A DNA stretch of 64,000 bases from Tetragonia tetragonoides (lineage: Eukaryota > Streptophyta > Magnoliopsida > Caryophyllales > Aizoaceae), in assembly GCA_038025085.1 (NCBI GenBank), contig CM076141.1:24428501-24492500 (forward strand), read 5' to 3'. Both the position numbers and the translations under genes were made by a program. The number at the start of each line of letters is the position of its first letter. Position 1 is the stretch's first letter. Positions 35,601-49,699 of this stretch are shown here, piece after piece. The notes under the pieces are model-generated. The model had not been told where the DNA came from, did not search any database, and saw nothing but the letters and a program-made list of their open reading frames with translations.

Positions 35601-36769
35601 TGCATTCAAAAGCTTGAGTTGAAGCTTGTTTGTAACTGTAAACATCCTAGTTGTAGTTTTACACTTAAATGAATGCAAACAAAGTATTTGGATGCTTTCT
35701 CTCAATATACAACACAAAAGAACTCAAATCTCTTTCACCCTACTCGTATGAGCTTTTAAAACGCGTAAATGCATTCAAAAGCTTGAGTTGAAGCTTGTTT
35801 GTAACTCTAAACATCCTAGGTGTAGTTTCACAGTCAAATGATTGCAAACAAAGTATTTGGATGCTTTCTCTTAATATACAACACAAAAGAACTCATTTTC
35901 TATCATCCTAGTCGTAAGAGCTGTTAAGACGCGTAAATTCATTCAACAGCTTGAGTTGAAGCTTGTTTGTACTTGTAAACATCCTAGGTGTAGTTTCACA
36001 CTCAAATGAATGCAAACAACGTATTTGGATGCTTTCTCTTAATATACAACACAAAAGAACTCAAATCTCTTTCACCCTACTCGTATGAGCTTTTAAAACG
36101 CGTAAATGCATTCAAAAGCTTGAGTTGAAGCTTGTTTGTAACTGTAAACATCCTAGTTGTAGTTTTACAATCAAATGAATGCAAACAAAGTATTTGAATG
36201 CTTTCTCTTAATATACAACACAAAAGACCTCTAATCTCTTTCACTCTACTCGTATGAGCTTTTTAAACGCGTAAATGCATTCAAAAGCTTGAGTTGAAGC
36301 TTGTTTGTAACTGTAAACATCCTAGGTGTAGTTTTACACTCAAATGAATGTAAACAAAGTATTGGGATGCTTTCTCTTAATATACAACACAGAAGAACTC
36401 AAATCTCTTTCACCCTACTGTATGAGCTTTTAAAACGCGTAAATGCATTCAAAAGCTAGAGTTGAAGCTTGTTTGTAACTGTAAACATCCTAGGTATAGT
36501 TTCACACTCAAATGAATGCAAACAAAGTATTTGAATGCTTTCTCTTAATATACAACACAAAAGAACTCTAATCTCTTTCACTCTATTCGTATGAGCTTTT
36601 AAAACGCGTAAATGCATTCAAAAGCTTGAGTTGAAGCTTGTTTGTAACTGTAAACATCCTAGGTGTAGTTTTACACTCAAATGAATGTAAACAAAGTATT
36701 GGGATGCTTTCTCTTAATATACAACACAGAAGAACTCAAATCTCTTTCACCCTACTCGTATGAGCTTTT
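32668..36769 (+). repeat. 169-bp satellite array, forward orientation, between insertion and inversion
   Basis: About 24 monomers in the same orientation and phase as the left block but outside the 3967-bp HOR. Local duplications are visible. Markers TTTGGACGCTTTC and CATCCTAGTTGTAG at 33157-33300 recur 2362 bp later (35519-35660), and CACCCTACTGTATGAGC recurs at 1519 bp (34893 and 36412). Type B haplotypes occur near 32860, 33533, 34377 and 35890. One monomer near 33905 has lost two bases in the CGCG motif (AAAACCGTAAATG). No gene is seen. Confidence 0.93.
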
Positions 36770-36790
36770 GTATATTAAGAGAAAGCATCC
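36703..36790. other. Left inversion junction with inverted-repeat arms
   Basis: Orientation switches at 36769/36770, where TATGAGCTTTT is followed directly by GTATATTAAGAGAAAGC. Because the same satellite lies on both sides, the junction forms a hairpin. GGATGCTTTCTCTTAATATA just left pairs with TATATTAAGAGAAAGCATCC just right, with a spacer of under 50 bp. There is no inserted sequence between the two orientations. Confidence 0.92.
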
Positions 36791-37087
36791 AAATACTTTG
36801 TTTGCATTCATTTGAGTGTGAAACTACAACTAGGATGTTTACAGTTACAAACAAGCTTCAACTCAAGGTTTTGAATGCATTTACGCGTGTTAAAAGCTCA
36901 TACGAGGGTGAAAGAGATTTGAGTTCTTTTGTGTTGTATATTAAGAGAAAGCATCCAAATACTTTGTTTGCATTCATTTGAATGTGAAATAACACCAGGG
37001 TTGTTTACAAGTACAAACAAGCTTCAACTCATGTTTTTGAATGCATTTACGCGTTTTAAAAGCTCATACGAGTAGGGTGAAAGAGAT

Positions 37088-37200
37088 TTGATTTCTTTTC
37101 TGTTGTATAGTAAGAGAAAGCACCCAAATCTTTTTTTTGCATTCTTTTGAGTATGAAACTTCACCAAGAATGTGTTAAATTACAAACAAGCTGCAACTCA
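37088..37200 (-). repeat. Representative type C satellite variant
   Basis: A diverged half-monomer, seen as TTTGATTTCTTTTCTGTTG, AAGCACCCAAATC, a T-run of seven to nine, GCATTCTTTTGAGTATGAAAC, CACCAAGAATGTGTTAAATT and ACAAACAAGCTGCAACTC. The usual CCTAGG is lost. Similar copies occur near 37264, 37770, 39117, 39620, 40025, 41380, 42720, 43130, 44645, 44815, 46165, 46670, 47515, 48020, 48435 and 49110, all inside the inverted block. I found none in the forward arrays. Confidence 0.85.
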
Positions 37201-39852
37201 AGCTTTTGAATGCATTTACGCGTTTTAAAAGCTCATACGTGGGGTGAAAGAGATTTGATTTCTTTTCCGTTGTATATTAAGAGAAAGCACCCAAATCTTT
37301 TTTTTGCATTCTTTTGAGTATGAAACTTCACCAAGAATGTGTTAAATTACAAACAAGCTGCAACTCAAGCTTTTGAATGCATTTACGCGTTTTAAAATCT
37401 CATACGAGTAGGGTGAAAGAGATTTGAGTTCTTTTGGGTTGTATATTAAGAGAAAGCATCCAAATACTTTGTTTTCATTCATTTGAGTGTGAAACTACAC
37501 CTAGGATGTTTACAGTTACAAACAAGCTTCAACTCAAGGTTTTGAATGCATTTACGCGTTTTAAAAGCTCATAGGAGGAGGGTGAAAGAGATTTGTGTTC
37601 TTTTGTGTTGTATATTAAGAGAAAGCATCCAAATACTTTGTTTGCATTCATTTGAGTGTGAAATAACACCAGGATTGTTTACAAGTACAAACAAGCTTCA
37701 ACTCAAGTTTTTGAATGCATTTACGCGTTTTAAAAGCTCATACGAGTAGGGTGAAAGAGATTTGATTTCTTTTCTGTTGTATATTAAGAGAAAGCACCCA
37801 AATATTTTTTTTGCATTCTTTTGAGTATGAAACTTGACCAAGAATGTGTTAAATTACAAACAAGCTTCAACTCAAGCTTTTGAACGCATTTACGAGTTTT
37901 AAAAGCTCATACGAGTAGGCTGAAAGAGATTTGAGTTCTTTTGTGTTGTATATTAAGAGAAAGCATCCAAATACTTTGTTTGCATTCATTTGAGTGTGAA
38001 ACTACACCTAGGATGTTTACAGTTACAAACAAGCTTCAACTCAAGCTTTTGAATGCATTTACGCGTTTTAAAAGCTCATACGAGGAGGGTGAAAGAGATT
38101 TGAGTTCTTTTGTGTTGTATATTAAGAGAAAGCACCTAAATACTTTGTTTTCATTCATTTGAGTGTGAAACTTCACCTAGAATGTTTACACGTACAAACA
38201 AGCTTCAACTCAAGCTGTTGAATGAATTTACGGGTTTTAACAGCTCTTACGACTAGGGTGATAGAAATTGAGTTCTTTTGTGTTGTATATTTAGAGAAAA
38301 TATCGAAATACTTTGTTTGCATTCATTTCAGTGTGAAATAACACCAGGGTTGTTTAGAAGTACAAACAAGCTTCAACTCAAGTTTTTGAATGCATTTACG
38401 CGTTTTAAAAGCTCATACAAGTAGGGTGAAAGAGATTTGAGTTCTTTTGTGTTGTATATTAAGAGAAAGCATCAAAATACTTTTTTTGCATTCCTTTGAG
38501 TGTTAAACTATACCTAGGATGTTTACAGTTACAAACAAGCTTCAACTCAAGTTGTTGAATGCATTTACGCGTCTTAAAAGCTCATACGAGTAGGGTGAAA
38601 GAGATTTGAGTTCTTTTGTGTCATATATTAAGAGAAAGCATCCAAATACTTTGTTTCCATTCATTTAAGTGTGAAACTACACCTAGGATGTTTACCAGTA
38701 CAAACAAGCTTCAACTCAAGCTTTTGAATGTATTTACGCGTTTTAAAAGCTCATACGAGTAGGGTGAAGGAGATTTGAGTTCTTTTGTGTTGTATACTAA
38801 GAGAAAGCATCCAAATACTTTGTTTGCATTCATTTGAGTGTGAAACTACACCTAGGATGTTTACAGTTACAAACAAGCTTCAACTCAAGGTTTTGAATGC
38901 ATTTACGCGTGTTAAAAGCTCATACGAGGAGGGTGAAAGAGATTTGAGTTCTTTTGTGTTGTATACTAAGAGAAAGCATCCAAATACTTTGTTTGCATTC
39001 ATTTGAGTGTGAAATAACACCAGGGTTGTTTACAAGTACAAACAAGCTTCAACTCATGTTTTTGAATGCATTTACGCGTTTTAAAAGCTCATACGACTAG
39101 GGTGAAAGAGATTTGATTTCTTTTCTGTTGTATATTAAGAGAAAGCACCCAAATCTTTTTTTTGCATTCTTTTCAGTATGAAACTTCACCAAGAATGTGT
39201 TAAATTACAAACAAGCTGCAACTCAAGCTTTTGAATGCATTTACGCGTTTTAAAAGCTCATACGAGTAGGGTGAAAGAGATTTGAGTTCTTTTGGGTTGT
39301 ATATTAAGAGAAAGCATCCAAATACTTTGTTTTCATTCATTTGAGTGTGAAACTACACCTAGGATGTTTACAGTACAAACAAGCTTCAACTCAAGGTTTT
39401 GAATGCATTTACGCGTTTTAAAAGCTCATACGAGGAGGGTGAAAGAGATTTGAGTTCATTTGTGTTGTATATTAAGAGAAAGCATCAAATACTTTGTTTG
39501 CATTCATTTGAGTGTGAAATAACACAAGGGTTGTTTACAAGTACAAACAAGCTTCAACTCAAGTTTTTGAATGCATTTACGCGTTTTAAAAGCTCATACG
39601 AGTAGGGTGAAAGAGATTTGATTTCTTTTCTGTTGTATATTAAGAGAAAGCACCCAAATCTTTTTTTTGTATTCTTTTGAGTATGAAACTACACCAAGAA
39701 TGTGTTAAATTACAAACAAGCTTCAACTCAAGCTTTTGAATGCATTTACGCGTTTTAAAAGCTCATACGAGTAGGGTGAAAGAGATTTGAGTTCTTTTGT
39801 GTTGTATATTAAGAGAAAGCATCAAAATACTTTTTTTGCATTCCTTTGAGTG

Positions 39853-39885
39853 TTAAACTATACCTAGGATGTTTACATTAAGAGA
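39853..39885 (-). repeat. Truncated-monomer join in inverted block (first copy)
   Basis: CCTAGGATGTTTACA runs directly into TTAAGAGAAAGC near 39877, skipping the HindIII dyad, CGCG and TCGTATG parts of a monomer. The same join recurs 3102 bp later near 42979, so it was amplified as part of a longer unit. Confidence 0.85.
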
Positions 39886-42800
39886 AAGCATCCAAATACT
39901 TTGTTTGCATTCATTTGAGTGTGAAATAACACCAGGGTTGTTTACAAGTACAAACAAGCTTCGACTCAAGTTTTTGAATGCATTTACGCGTTTTAAAAGC
40001 TCATACGAGTAGGGTAAAAGAGATTTGATTTCTTTTATGTTGTATATTAAGAGAAAGCACCCAAATGTTTTTTTTGCATTCTTTTGAGTATGAAACTTCA
40101 CTAAGAATGTGTTAAATTACAAACAAGCTTCAACTCAAGCTTTTGAATGCATTTACGCGTTTTAAAATCTCATACGAGTAGGGTGAAAGAGATTTGAGTT
40201 CTTTTGTGTTGTATATTAAGAGAAAGCATCCAAATACTTTGTTTGCATTTATTTGAGTGTGAAACTATACCTAGGATGTTTACAGTTACAAACAAGCTTC
40301 AACTCAAGCTTTTGAATGTATTTACGCGTTTTAAAAGCTCATACGAGTAGGGTGAAGGAGATTTGAGTTCTTTTGTGTTGTATACTAAGAGAAAGCATCC
40401 AAATACTTTGTTTGCATTCATTTGAGTGTGAAACTACACCTAGGATGTTTACAAGTACAAACAAGCTTCAACTCAAGCTGTTCAATGAATTTACGTGTTT
40501 TAACAGCTCTTACGACTAGGATGATAGAAATTTAGTTCTTTTATGTTGTATATTAGGAGAAAATATCCAAATACTTTGTTTGCATTCATTTGAGTGTGAA
40601 ATAACACCAGGGTTGGTTACAAGTACAAACAAGCTTCAACTCAAGCTTTTGAATGCATTTACGCGTTTTAAAAGCTCATACGAGTTGGGTGAAAGAGATT
40701 TGAGTTCTTTTGTGTTGTATATTAAGAGAAAGCATCCAAATACATTGCTTGCATTCATTTAAGTGTGAAACTACACCTAGGATGTTTACAAGTACAAACA
40801 AGCTTCAACTCAAGTTGTTGAATGTATTTACGCGTTTTAACAGCTCTTACGACTAGGGTAATAGAAATTGAGTTCTATTGTGTTGTATGTTAAGAGAAAG
40901 CATCCAAATACTTTGTTTGCATTCATTTGAGTGTGAAACTACGCCTAGGATGTTTACAGTTACAAACAAGCTTCAACTCATGCTTTTGAATTCATTTACG
41001 CGTTTTAAAAGCTCATACGAGTAGGGTGAAAGAGATTTGAGATCTTTTGTGTTATATAGTAAGAGAAAGCATCCAAATACTTTTTTGCATTCATTTGCGT
41101 GTGAAACTATACCTAGGATGTTTACAGTTACAAACAAGCTTCAACTCAAGCTTTTGAATGCATTTACGCGTTTTAAAAGCTCATACGAGTAGGGTGAAAG
41201 AGATTTGAGTTCTTTTGTGTTGTATATTAAGAGAAAGCATCCAAATACTTTGTTTGCATTCATTTGAGTGTTAAACTACACCTAGGATGTTTACAGTTAC
41301 AAACAACCTTCAACTCAAGCTTTTGAATGCATTTACGCGTTTTAAAAGCTCATACGAGTAGGGTGAAAGAGATTTGATTTCTTTTCTGTTGTATAGAGAA
41401 AGCACCCAAATATTTTTTTTGCATTCTTTTGAGTATGAAACTTGACCAAGAATGTGTTAAATTACAAACAAGCTTCAACTCAAGCTTTTGAACGCATTTA
41501 CGAGTTTTAAAAGCTCATACGAGTAGGCTGAAAGAGATTTGAGTTCTTTTGTGTTGTATATTAAGAGAAAGCATCCAAATACTTTGTTTGCATTCATTTG
41601 AGTGTGAAACTACACCTAGGATGTTTACAGTTACAAACAAGCTTCAACTCAAGCTTTTGAATGCATTTACGCGTTTTAAAAGCTCATACGAGGAGGGTGA
41701 AAGAGATTTGAGTTCTTTTGTGTTGTATATTAAGAGAAAGCATCTAAATACTTTGTTTACATTCATTTGAGTGTGAAACTACACCTAGAATGTTTACACG
41801 TACAAACAAGCTTCAACTCAAGCTGTTGAATGAATTTACGCGTTTTAACAGCTCTTACGACTAGGGGGATAGAAATTGAGTTCTTTTGTGTTGTATATTT
41901 AGAGAAAATATCGAAATACTTTGTTTGCATTCATTTCAGTGTGAAATAACACCAGGGTTGTTTAGAAGTACAAACAAGCTTCAACTCAAGTTTTTGAATG
42001 CATTTACGCGTTTTAAAAGCTCATACAAGTAGGGTGAAAGAGATTTGAGTTCTTTTGTGTTGTATATTAAGAGAAAGCATCAAAATACTTTTTTTGCATT
42101 CCTTTGAGTGTTAAGCTATACCTAGGATGTTTACAGTTACAAACAAGCTTCAACTCAAGTTGTTGAATGCATTTACGCGTCTTAAAAGCTCATACGAGTA
42201 GGGTGAAAGAGATTTGAGTTCTTTTGTGTCATATATTAAGAGAAAGCATCCAAATACTTTGTTTCCATTCATTTAAGTGTGAAACTACACCTAGGATGTT
42301 TACCAGTACAAACAAGCTTCAACTCAAGCTTTTGAATGTATTTACGCGTTTTAAAAGCTCATACGAGTAGGGTGAAGGAGATTTGAGTTCTTTTGTGTTG
42401 TATACTAAGAGAAAGCATCCAAATACTTTGTTTGCATTCATTTGAGTGTGATACTACACCTAGGATGTTTACAGTTACAAACAAGCTTCAACTCAAGGTT
42501 TTGAATGCATTTACGCGTGTTAAAAGCACATACGAGGAGGGTGAAAGAGATTTGAGTTCTTTTGTGTTGTATATTAAGAGAAAGCATCAAATACTTTGTT
42601 TGCATTCATTTGAGTGTGAAATAACACAAGGGTTGTTTACAAGTACAAACAAGCTTCAACTCAAGTTTTTGAATGCATTTACGCGTTTTAAAAGCTCATA
42701 CGAGTAGGGTGAAAGAGATTTGATTTCTTTTCTGTTGTATATTAAGAGAAAGCACCCAAATCTTTTTTTTGTATTCTTTTGAGTATGAAACTACACCATG

Positions 42801-42954
42801 AATGTGTTAAATTACAAACAAGCTTCAACTCAAGCTTTTGAATGCATTTACGCGTTATAAAAGCTCATACGAGTAGGGTGAAAGAGATTTGAGTTCTTTT
42901 GTGTTGTATATTAAGAGAAAGCATCAAAATACTTTTTTTGCATTCCTTTGAGTG

Positions 42955-42987
42955 TTAAACTATACCTAGGATGTTTACATTAAGAGA
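42955..42987 (-). repeat. Truncated-monomer join in inverted block (second copy)
   Basis: Same fused sequence as the join near 39877, including the surrounding TGCATTCCTTTGAGTGTTAAAC variant. It marks the 3102-bp periodicity of this block. Confidence 0.85.
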
Positions 42988-45900
42988 AAGCATCCAAATA
43001 CTTTGTTTGCATTCATTTGAGTGTGAAATAACACCAGGGTTGTTTACAAGTACAAACAAGCTTCGACTCATGTTTTTGAATGCATTTACGCGTTTTAAAA
43101 GCTCATACGAGTAGGGTAAAAGAGATTTGATTTCTTTTCTGTTGTATATTAAGAGAAAGCACCCAAATGTTTTTTTTGCATTCTTTTGAGTATGAAACTT
43201 CACTAAGAATGTGTTAAATTACAAACAAGCTTCAACTCAAGCTTTTGAATGCATTTACGCGTTTTAAAATCTCATACGAGTAGGGTGAAAGAGATTTGAG
43301 TTCTTTTGTGTTGTATATTAAGAGAAAGCATCCAAATACTTTGTTTGCATTTATTTGAGTGTGAAACTATACCTAGGATGTTTACAGTTACAAACAAGCT
43401 TCAACTCAAGCTTTTGAATGTATTTACGCGTTTTAAAAGCTCATACGAGTAGGGTGAAGGAGATTTGAGTTCTTTTGTGTTGTATACTAAGCGAAAGCAT
43501 CCAAATACTTTTTTTGCATTCATTTGAGTGTGAAACTACACCTAGGATGTTTACAAGTACAAACAAGCTTCAACTCAAGCTGTTGAATGAATTTACGTGT
43601 TTTACCAGCTCTTACGACTAGGGTGATAGAAATTTAGTTCTTTTATGTTGTATATTAGGAGAAAATATCCAAATACTTTGTTTGCATTCATTTGAGTGTG
43701 AAATAACACCAGGGTTGGTTACAAGTACAAACAAGCTTCAACTCAAGCTTTTGAACGCATTTACGCGTTTTAAAAGCTCATACGAGTTGGGTGAAAGAGA
43801 TTTGAGTTCTTTTGTGTTGTATATTAAGAGAAAGCATCCAAATACATTGCTTGCATTCATTTAAGTGTGAAACTACACCTAGGATGTTTACAAGTACAAA
43901 CAAGCTTCAACTCAAGCTGTTGAATGTATTTACGCGTTTTAACAGCTCTTACGACTAGGGTAATAGAAATTGAGTTCTATTGTGTTGTATATTAAGAGAA
44001 AGTATCCAAATACTTTGTTTGCATTCATTTGAGCGTGAAACTACGCCTAGGATGTTTACAGTTACAAACAAGCTTCAACTCATGCTTTTGAATTCATTTA
44101 CGCGTTTTAAAAGCTCATACGAGTAGGGTGAAAGAGATTTGAGATCTTTTGTGTTATATAGTAAGAGAAAGCATCCAAATACTTTTTTGCATTCATTTGC
44201 GTGTGAAACTATACCTAGGATGTTTACAGTTACAAACAAGCTTCAACTCAAGCTTTTGAATGCATTTACGCGTTTTAAAAGCTCATACGAGTAGGGTGAA
44301 AGAGATTTGAGTTCTTTTGTGTTGTATATTAAGAGAAAGCATCCAAATACTTTGTTTGCATTCATTTGAGTGTGAAACTACACCTAGGATGTTTACAGTT
44401 ACAAACAAGCTTCAACTCAAGGTTTTGAATGCATTTACGCGTGTTAAAAGCTCATACGAGGAGGGTGAAAGAGATTTGAGTTCTTTTGTGTTGTATATTA
44501 AGAGAAAGCATCCAAATACTTTGTTTGCATTCATTTGAATGTGAAATAACACCAGGGTTGTTTACAAGTACAAACAAGCTTCAACTCATGTTTTTGAATG
44601 CATTTACGCGTTTTAAAAGCTCATACGAGTGGGGTGAAAGAGATTTGATTTCTTTTCTGTTGTATAGTAAGAGAAAGCACCCAAATCTTTTTTATGCATT
44701 CTTTTGAGTATGAAACTTCACCAAGAATGTGTTAAATTACAAACAAGCTGCAACTCAAGCTTTTGAATGCATTTACGCGTTTTAAAAGCTCATACGTGGG
44801 GTGAAAGAGATTTGATTTCTTTTCCGTTGTATATTAAGAGAAAGCACCCAAATCTTTTTTTTGCATTCTTTTGAGTATGAAACTTCACCAAGAATGTGTT
44901 AAATTACAAACAAGCTGCAACTCAAGCTTTTGAATGCATTTACGCGTTTTAAAATCTCATACGAGTAGGGTGAAAGAGATTTGAGTTCTTTTGGGTTGTA
45001 TATTAAGAGAAAGCATCCAAATACTTTGTTTTCATTCATTTGAGTGTGAAACTACACCTAGGATGTTTACAGTTACAAACAAGCTTCAACTCAAGCTTTT
45101 GAATGCATTTACGCGTTTTAAAAGCTCATACGAGGAGGGTGAAAGAGATTTGAGTTCTTTTGTGTTGTATATTAAGAGAAAGCATCTAAATACTTTGTTT
45201 ACATTCATTTGAGTGTGAAACTACACCTAGAATGTTTACACGTACAAACAAGTTTCAACTCAAGCTGTTGAATGAATTTACGCGTTTTAACAGCTCTTAC
45301 GACTAGGGTGATAGAAATTGAGTTCTTTTGTGTTGTATATTTAGAGAAAATATCGAAATACGTTGTTTGCATTCATTTCAGTGTGAAATAACACCAGGGT
45401 TGTTTAGAAGTACAAACAAGCTTCAACTCAAGTTTTTCAATGCATTTACGCGTTTTAAAAGCTCATACAAGTAGGGTGAAAGAGATTTGAGTTCTTTTGT
45501 GTTGTATATTAAGAGAAAGCATCAAAATACTTTTTTTGCATTCCTTTGAGTGTTAAACTATACCTAGGATGTTTACAGTTACAAACAAGCTTCAACTCAA
45601 GTTGTTGAATGCATTTACGCGTCTTAAAAGCTCATACGAGTAGGGTGAAAGAGATTTGAGTTCTTTTGTGTCATATATTAAGAGAAAGCGTCCAAATACT
45701 TTGTTTCCATTCATTTAAGTGTGAAACTACACCTAGGATGTTTACCAGTACAAACAAGCTTCAACTCAAGCTTTTGAATGTATTTACGCTGTTTAAAAGC
45801 TCATACGAGTAGGGTGAAGGAGATTTGAGTTCTTTTGTGTTGTATACTAAGAGAAAGCATCCTAATACTTTGTTTGCATTCATTTGAGTGTGAAACTACA

Positions 45901-48060
45901 CCTAGGATGTTTACAGTTACAAACAAGCTTCAACTCAAGGTTTTGAATGCATTTTCGCGTGTTAAAAGCTCATACGAGGAGGGTGAAAGAGATTTGAGTT
46001 CTTGTGTGTTGTATATTAAGAGAAAGCATCCAAATACTTTGTTTGCATTCATTTGAGTGTGAAATAACACCAGGGTTGTTTACAAGTACAAACAAGCTTC
46101 AACTCATGTTTTTGAATGCATTTATGCGTTTTAAAAGCTCATACGACTAGGGTGAAAGAGATTTGATTTCTTTTCTGTTGTATATTAAGAGAAAGCACCC
46201 AAATGTTTTTTTTGCATTCTTTTCAGTATGAAACTTCACCAAGAATGTGTTAAATTACAAACAAGCTGCAACTCAAGCTTTTGAATGCATTTACGCGTTT
46301 TAAAAGTTCATACGAGTAGGGTGAAAGAGATTTGAGTTCTTTTGGGTTGTATATTAAGAGAAAGCATCCAAATACTTTGTTTTCATTCATTTGAGTGTGA
46401 AACTACACCTAGGATGTTTACAGTTACAAACAAGCTTCAACTCAAGGTTTTGAATGCATTTACGCGTTTTAAAAGCTCATACGAGGAGGGTGAAAGAGAT
46501 TTGAGTTCTTTTGTGTTGTATATTAAGAGAAAGCATCAAATACTTTGTTTGCATTCATTTGAGTGTGAAATAACACAAGGGTTGTTTACAAGTACAAACA
46601 AGCTTCAACTCAAGTTTTTGAATGCATTTACGCGTTTTAAAAGCTCATACGAGTAGGGTGAAAGAGATTTGATTTCTTTTCTGTTGTATATTAAGAGAAA
46701 GCACCCAAATCTTTTTTTTGTATTCTTTTGAGTATGAAACTACACCAAGAATGTGTTAAATTACAAACAAGCTTCAACTCAAGCTTTTGAATGCATTTAC
46801 GCGTTTTAAAAGCTCATACGAGTAGGGTGAAAAAGATTTGAGTTCTTTTGTGTTGTATATTAAGAGAAAGCATCAAAATACTTTTTTTGCATTCCTTTGA
46901 GTGTTAAAACTATACCTAGGATGTTTACAGTTACAAACAAGCTTCAACTCAAGTTGTTGAATGTATTAACGCGTCTTAAAAGCTCATACGAGTAGGGTGA
47001 AAGAGATTTGAGTTCTTTTGTGTCATATATTAAGAGAAAGCATCCAAATACTTTGTTTCCATTCATTTAAGTGTGAAACTACACCTAGGATGTTTACCAG
47101 TACAAACAAGCTTCAACTCAAGCTTTTGAATGTATTTACGCGTTTTAAAAGCTCATACGAGTAGGGTGAAGGAGATTTGAGTTCTTTTGTGTTGTATACT
47201 AAGAGAAAGCATCCAAATACTTTGTTTGCATTCATTTGAGTGTGAAACTACACCTAGGATGTTTACAGTTACAAACAAGCTTCAACTCAAGGTTTTGAAT
47301 GCATTTACGCGTGTTAAAAGCTCATACGAGGAGGGTGAAAGAGATTTGAGTTCTTTTGTGTTGTATATTAAGAGAAAGCATCCAAATACTTTGTTTGCAT
47401 TCATTTGAGTGTGAAATAACACCAGGGTTGTTTACAAGTACAAACAAGCTTCAACTCATGTTTTTGAATGCATTTACGCGTTTTAAAAGCTCATACGAGT
47501 AGGGTGAAAGAGATTTGATTTCTTTTCTGTTGTATATTAAGAGAAAGCACCCAAATGTTTTTTTTGCATTCTTTTCAGTATGAAACTTCACCAAGAATGT
47601 GTTAAATTACAAACAAGCTGCAACTCAAGCTTTTGAATGCATTTACGCGTTTTAAAAGCTCATACGAGTAGGGTGAAAGAGATTTGAGTTCTTTTGGGTT
47701 GTATATTAAGAGAAAGCATCCAAATACTTTGTTTTCACTCATTTGAGTGTGAAACTACACCTAGGATGTTTACAGTTACAAACAAGCTTCAACTCAAGGT
47801 TTTGAATGCATTTACGCGTTTTAAAAGCTCATACGAGGAGGGTGAAAGAGATTTGAGTTCTTTTGTGTTGTATATTAAGAGAAAGCATCAAATACTTTGT
47901 TTTCATTCATTTGAGTGTGAAATAACACAAGGGTTGTTTACAAGTACAAACAAGCTTCAACTCAAGTTTTTGAATGCATTTACGAGTTTTAAAAGCTCAT
48001 ACGAGTAGGGTGAAAGAGATTTGATTTCTTTTCTGTTGTATATTAAGAGAAAGCACCCAA

Positions 48061-48110
48061 ATCTTTTTTTTGCATTCTTTTGAGGGTGAAAGAGATTTGA
48101 GTTCTTTTGG
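48061..48110 (-). repeat. Truncated type C monomer
   Basis: A type C start (T-run, TGCATTCTTTTGAG) joins directly to GGTGAAAGAGATTTGAG near 48083, so most of one monomer is missing. It is seen once. Confidence 0.8.
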
Positions 48111-49699
48111 GTTGTATATTAAGAGAAAGCATCCAAATACTTTGTTTTCACTCATTTGAGTGTGAAACTACACCTATGATGTTTACAAGTACAAACAAGC
48201 TTCAACTCAAGCTTTTGAATGCATTTACGCGTTTTAAAAGCTCATACGAGTAGGGTGAAAGAGATTTGAGTTCTTTTGTGTTGTATATTAAGAGAAAGCA
48301 TCAAAATACTTTTTTTGCATTCCCTTGAGTGTGAAACTACACCTAGGATGTTTACAGTTACAAACAAGCTTCAACTCAAGCTTTTGAATGCATTTACGCG
48401 TTTTAAAAGCTCATACGAGTAGGGTGAAAGAGATTTGATTTCTTTTCTGTTGTATATTAAGAGAAAGCACCCAAATGTTTTTTTTGCATTCTTTTCAGTA
48501 TGAAACTTCACCAAGAATGTGTTAAATTACAAACAAGCTGCAACTCAAGCTTTTGAATGCATTTACGCATTTTAAAATCTCATACGAGTAGGGTGAAAGA
48601 GATTTGAGTTCTTTTGGGTTGTATATTAAGAGAAAGCATCCAAATACTTTGTTTTCATTCATTTGAGTGTGAAACTATACCTAGGATGTTTACAGTTACA
48701 AACAAGCTTCAACTCAAGCTTTTGAATGTATTTACGCGTTTTAAAAGCTCATACGAGTAGGGTGAAGGAGATTTGAGTTCTTTTGTGTTGTATACTAAGA
48801 GAAAGCATCCAAATACTTTGTTTGCATTCATTTGAGTGTGAAACTACACCTAGGATGTTTACAGTTACAAACAAGCTTCAACTCAAGGTTTTGAATGCAT
48901 TTACGCGTGTTAAAAGCTCATACGAGGAGGGTGAAAGAGATTTGAGTTCTTTTGTGTTGTATATTAAGAGAAAGCATCCAAATACTTTGTTTGCATTCAT
49001 TTGAGTGTGAAATAACACAAGGGTTGTTTACAAGTACAAACAAGCTTCAACTCATGTTTTTGAATGCATTTACGCGTTTTAAAAGCTCATACGACTAGGG
49101 TGAAAGAGATTTGATTTCTTTTCTGTTGTATATTAAGAGAAAGCACCCAAATGTTTTTTTCGCATTCTTTTCAGTATGAAACTTCACCAAGAATGTGTTA
49201 AATTACAAACAAGCTGCAACTCAAGCTTTTGAATGCATTTACGAGTTTTAAAAGCTCATACGAGTAGGCCGAAAGAGATTTGAGTTCTTTTGTGTTGTAT
49301 ATTAAGAGAAAGCATCCAAATACTTTGTTTGCATTCATTTGAGTGTGAAACTACACCTAGGATGTTTACAGTTACAAACAAGCTTCAACTCAAGCTTTTG
49401 AATGCATTTACGCGTTTTAAAAGCTCATACGAGGAGGGTGAAAGAGATTTGAGTTCTTTTGTGTTGTATATTAAGAGAAAGCATCTAAATACTTTGTTTA
49501 CATTCATTTGAGTGTGAAACTACACCTAGGATGTTTACAAGTACAAACAAGCTTCAACTCAAGCTGTTGAATGAATTTACGCGTTTTAACAGCTCTTACG
49601 ACTAGGGTGATAGAAATTGAGTTCTTTTGTGTTGTATATTTAGAGAAAATATCGAAATACTTTGTTTGCATTCATTTGAGTGTGATATAACACCAGGGT

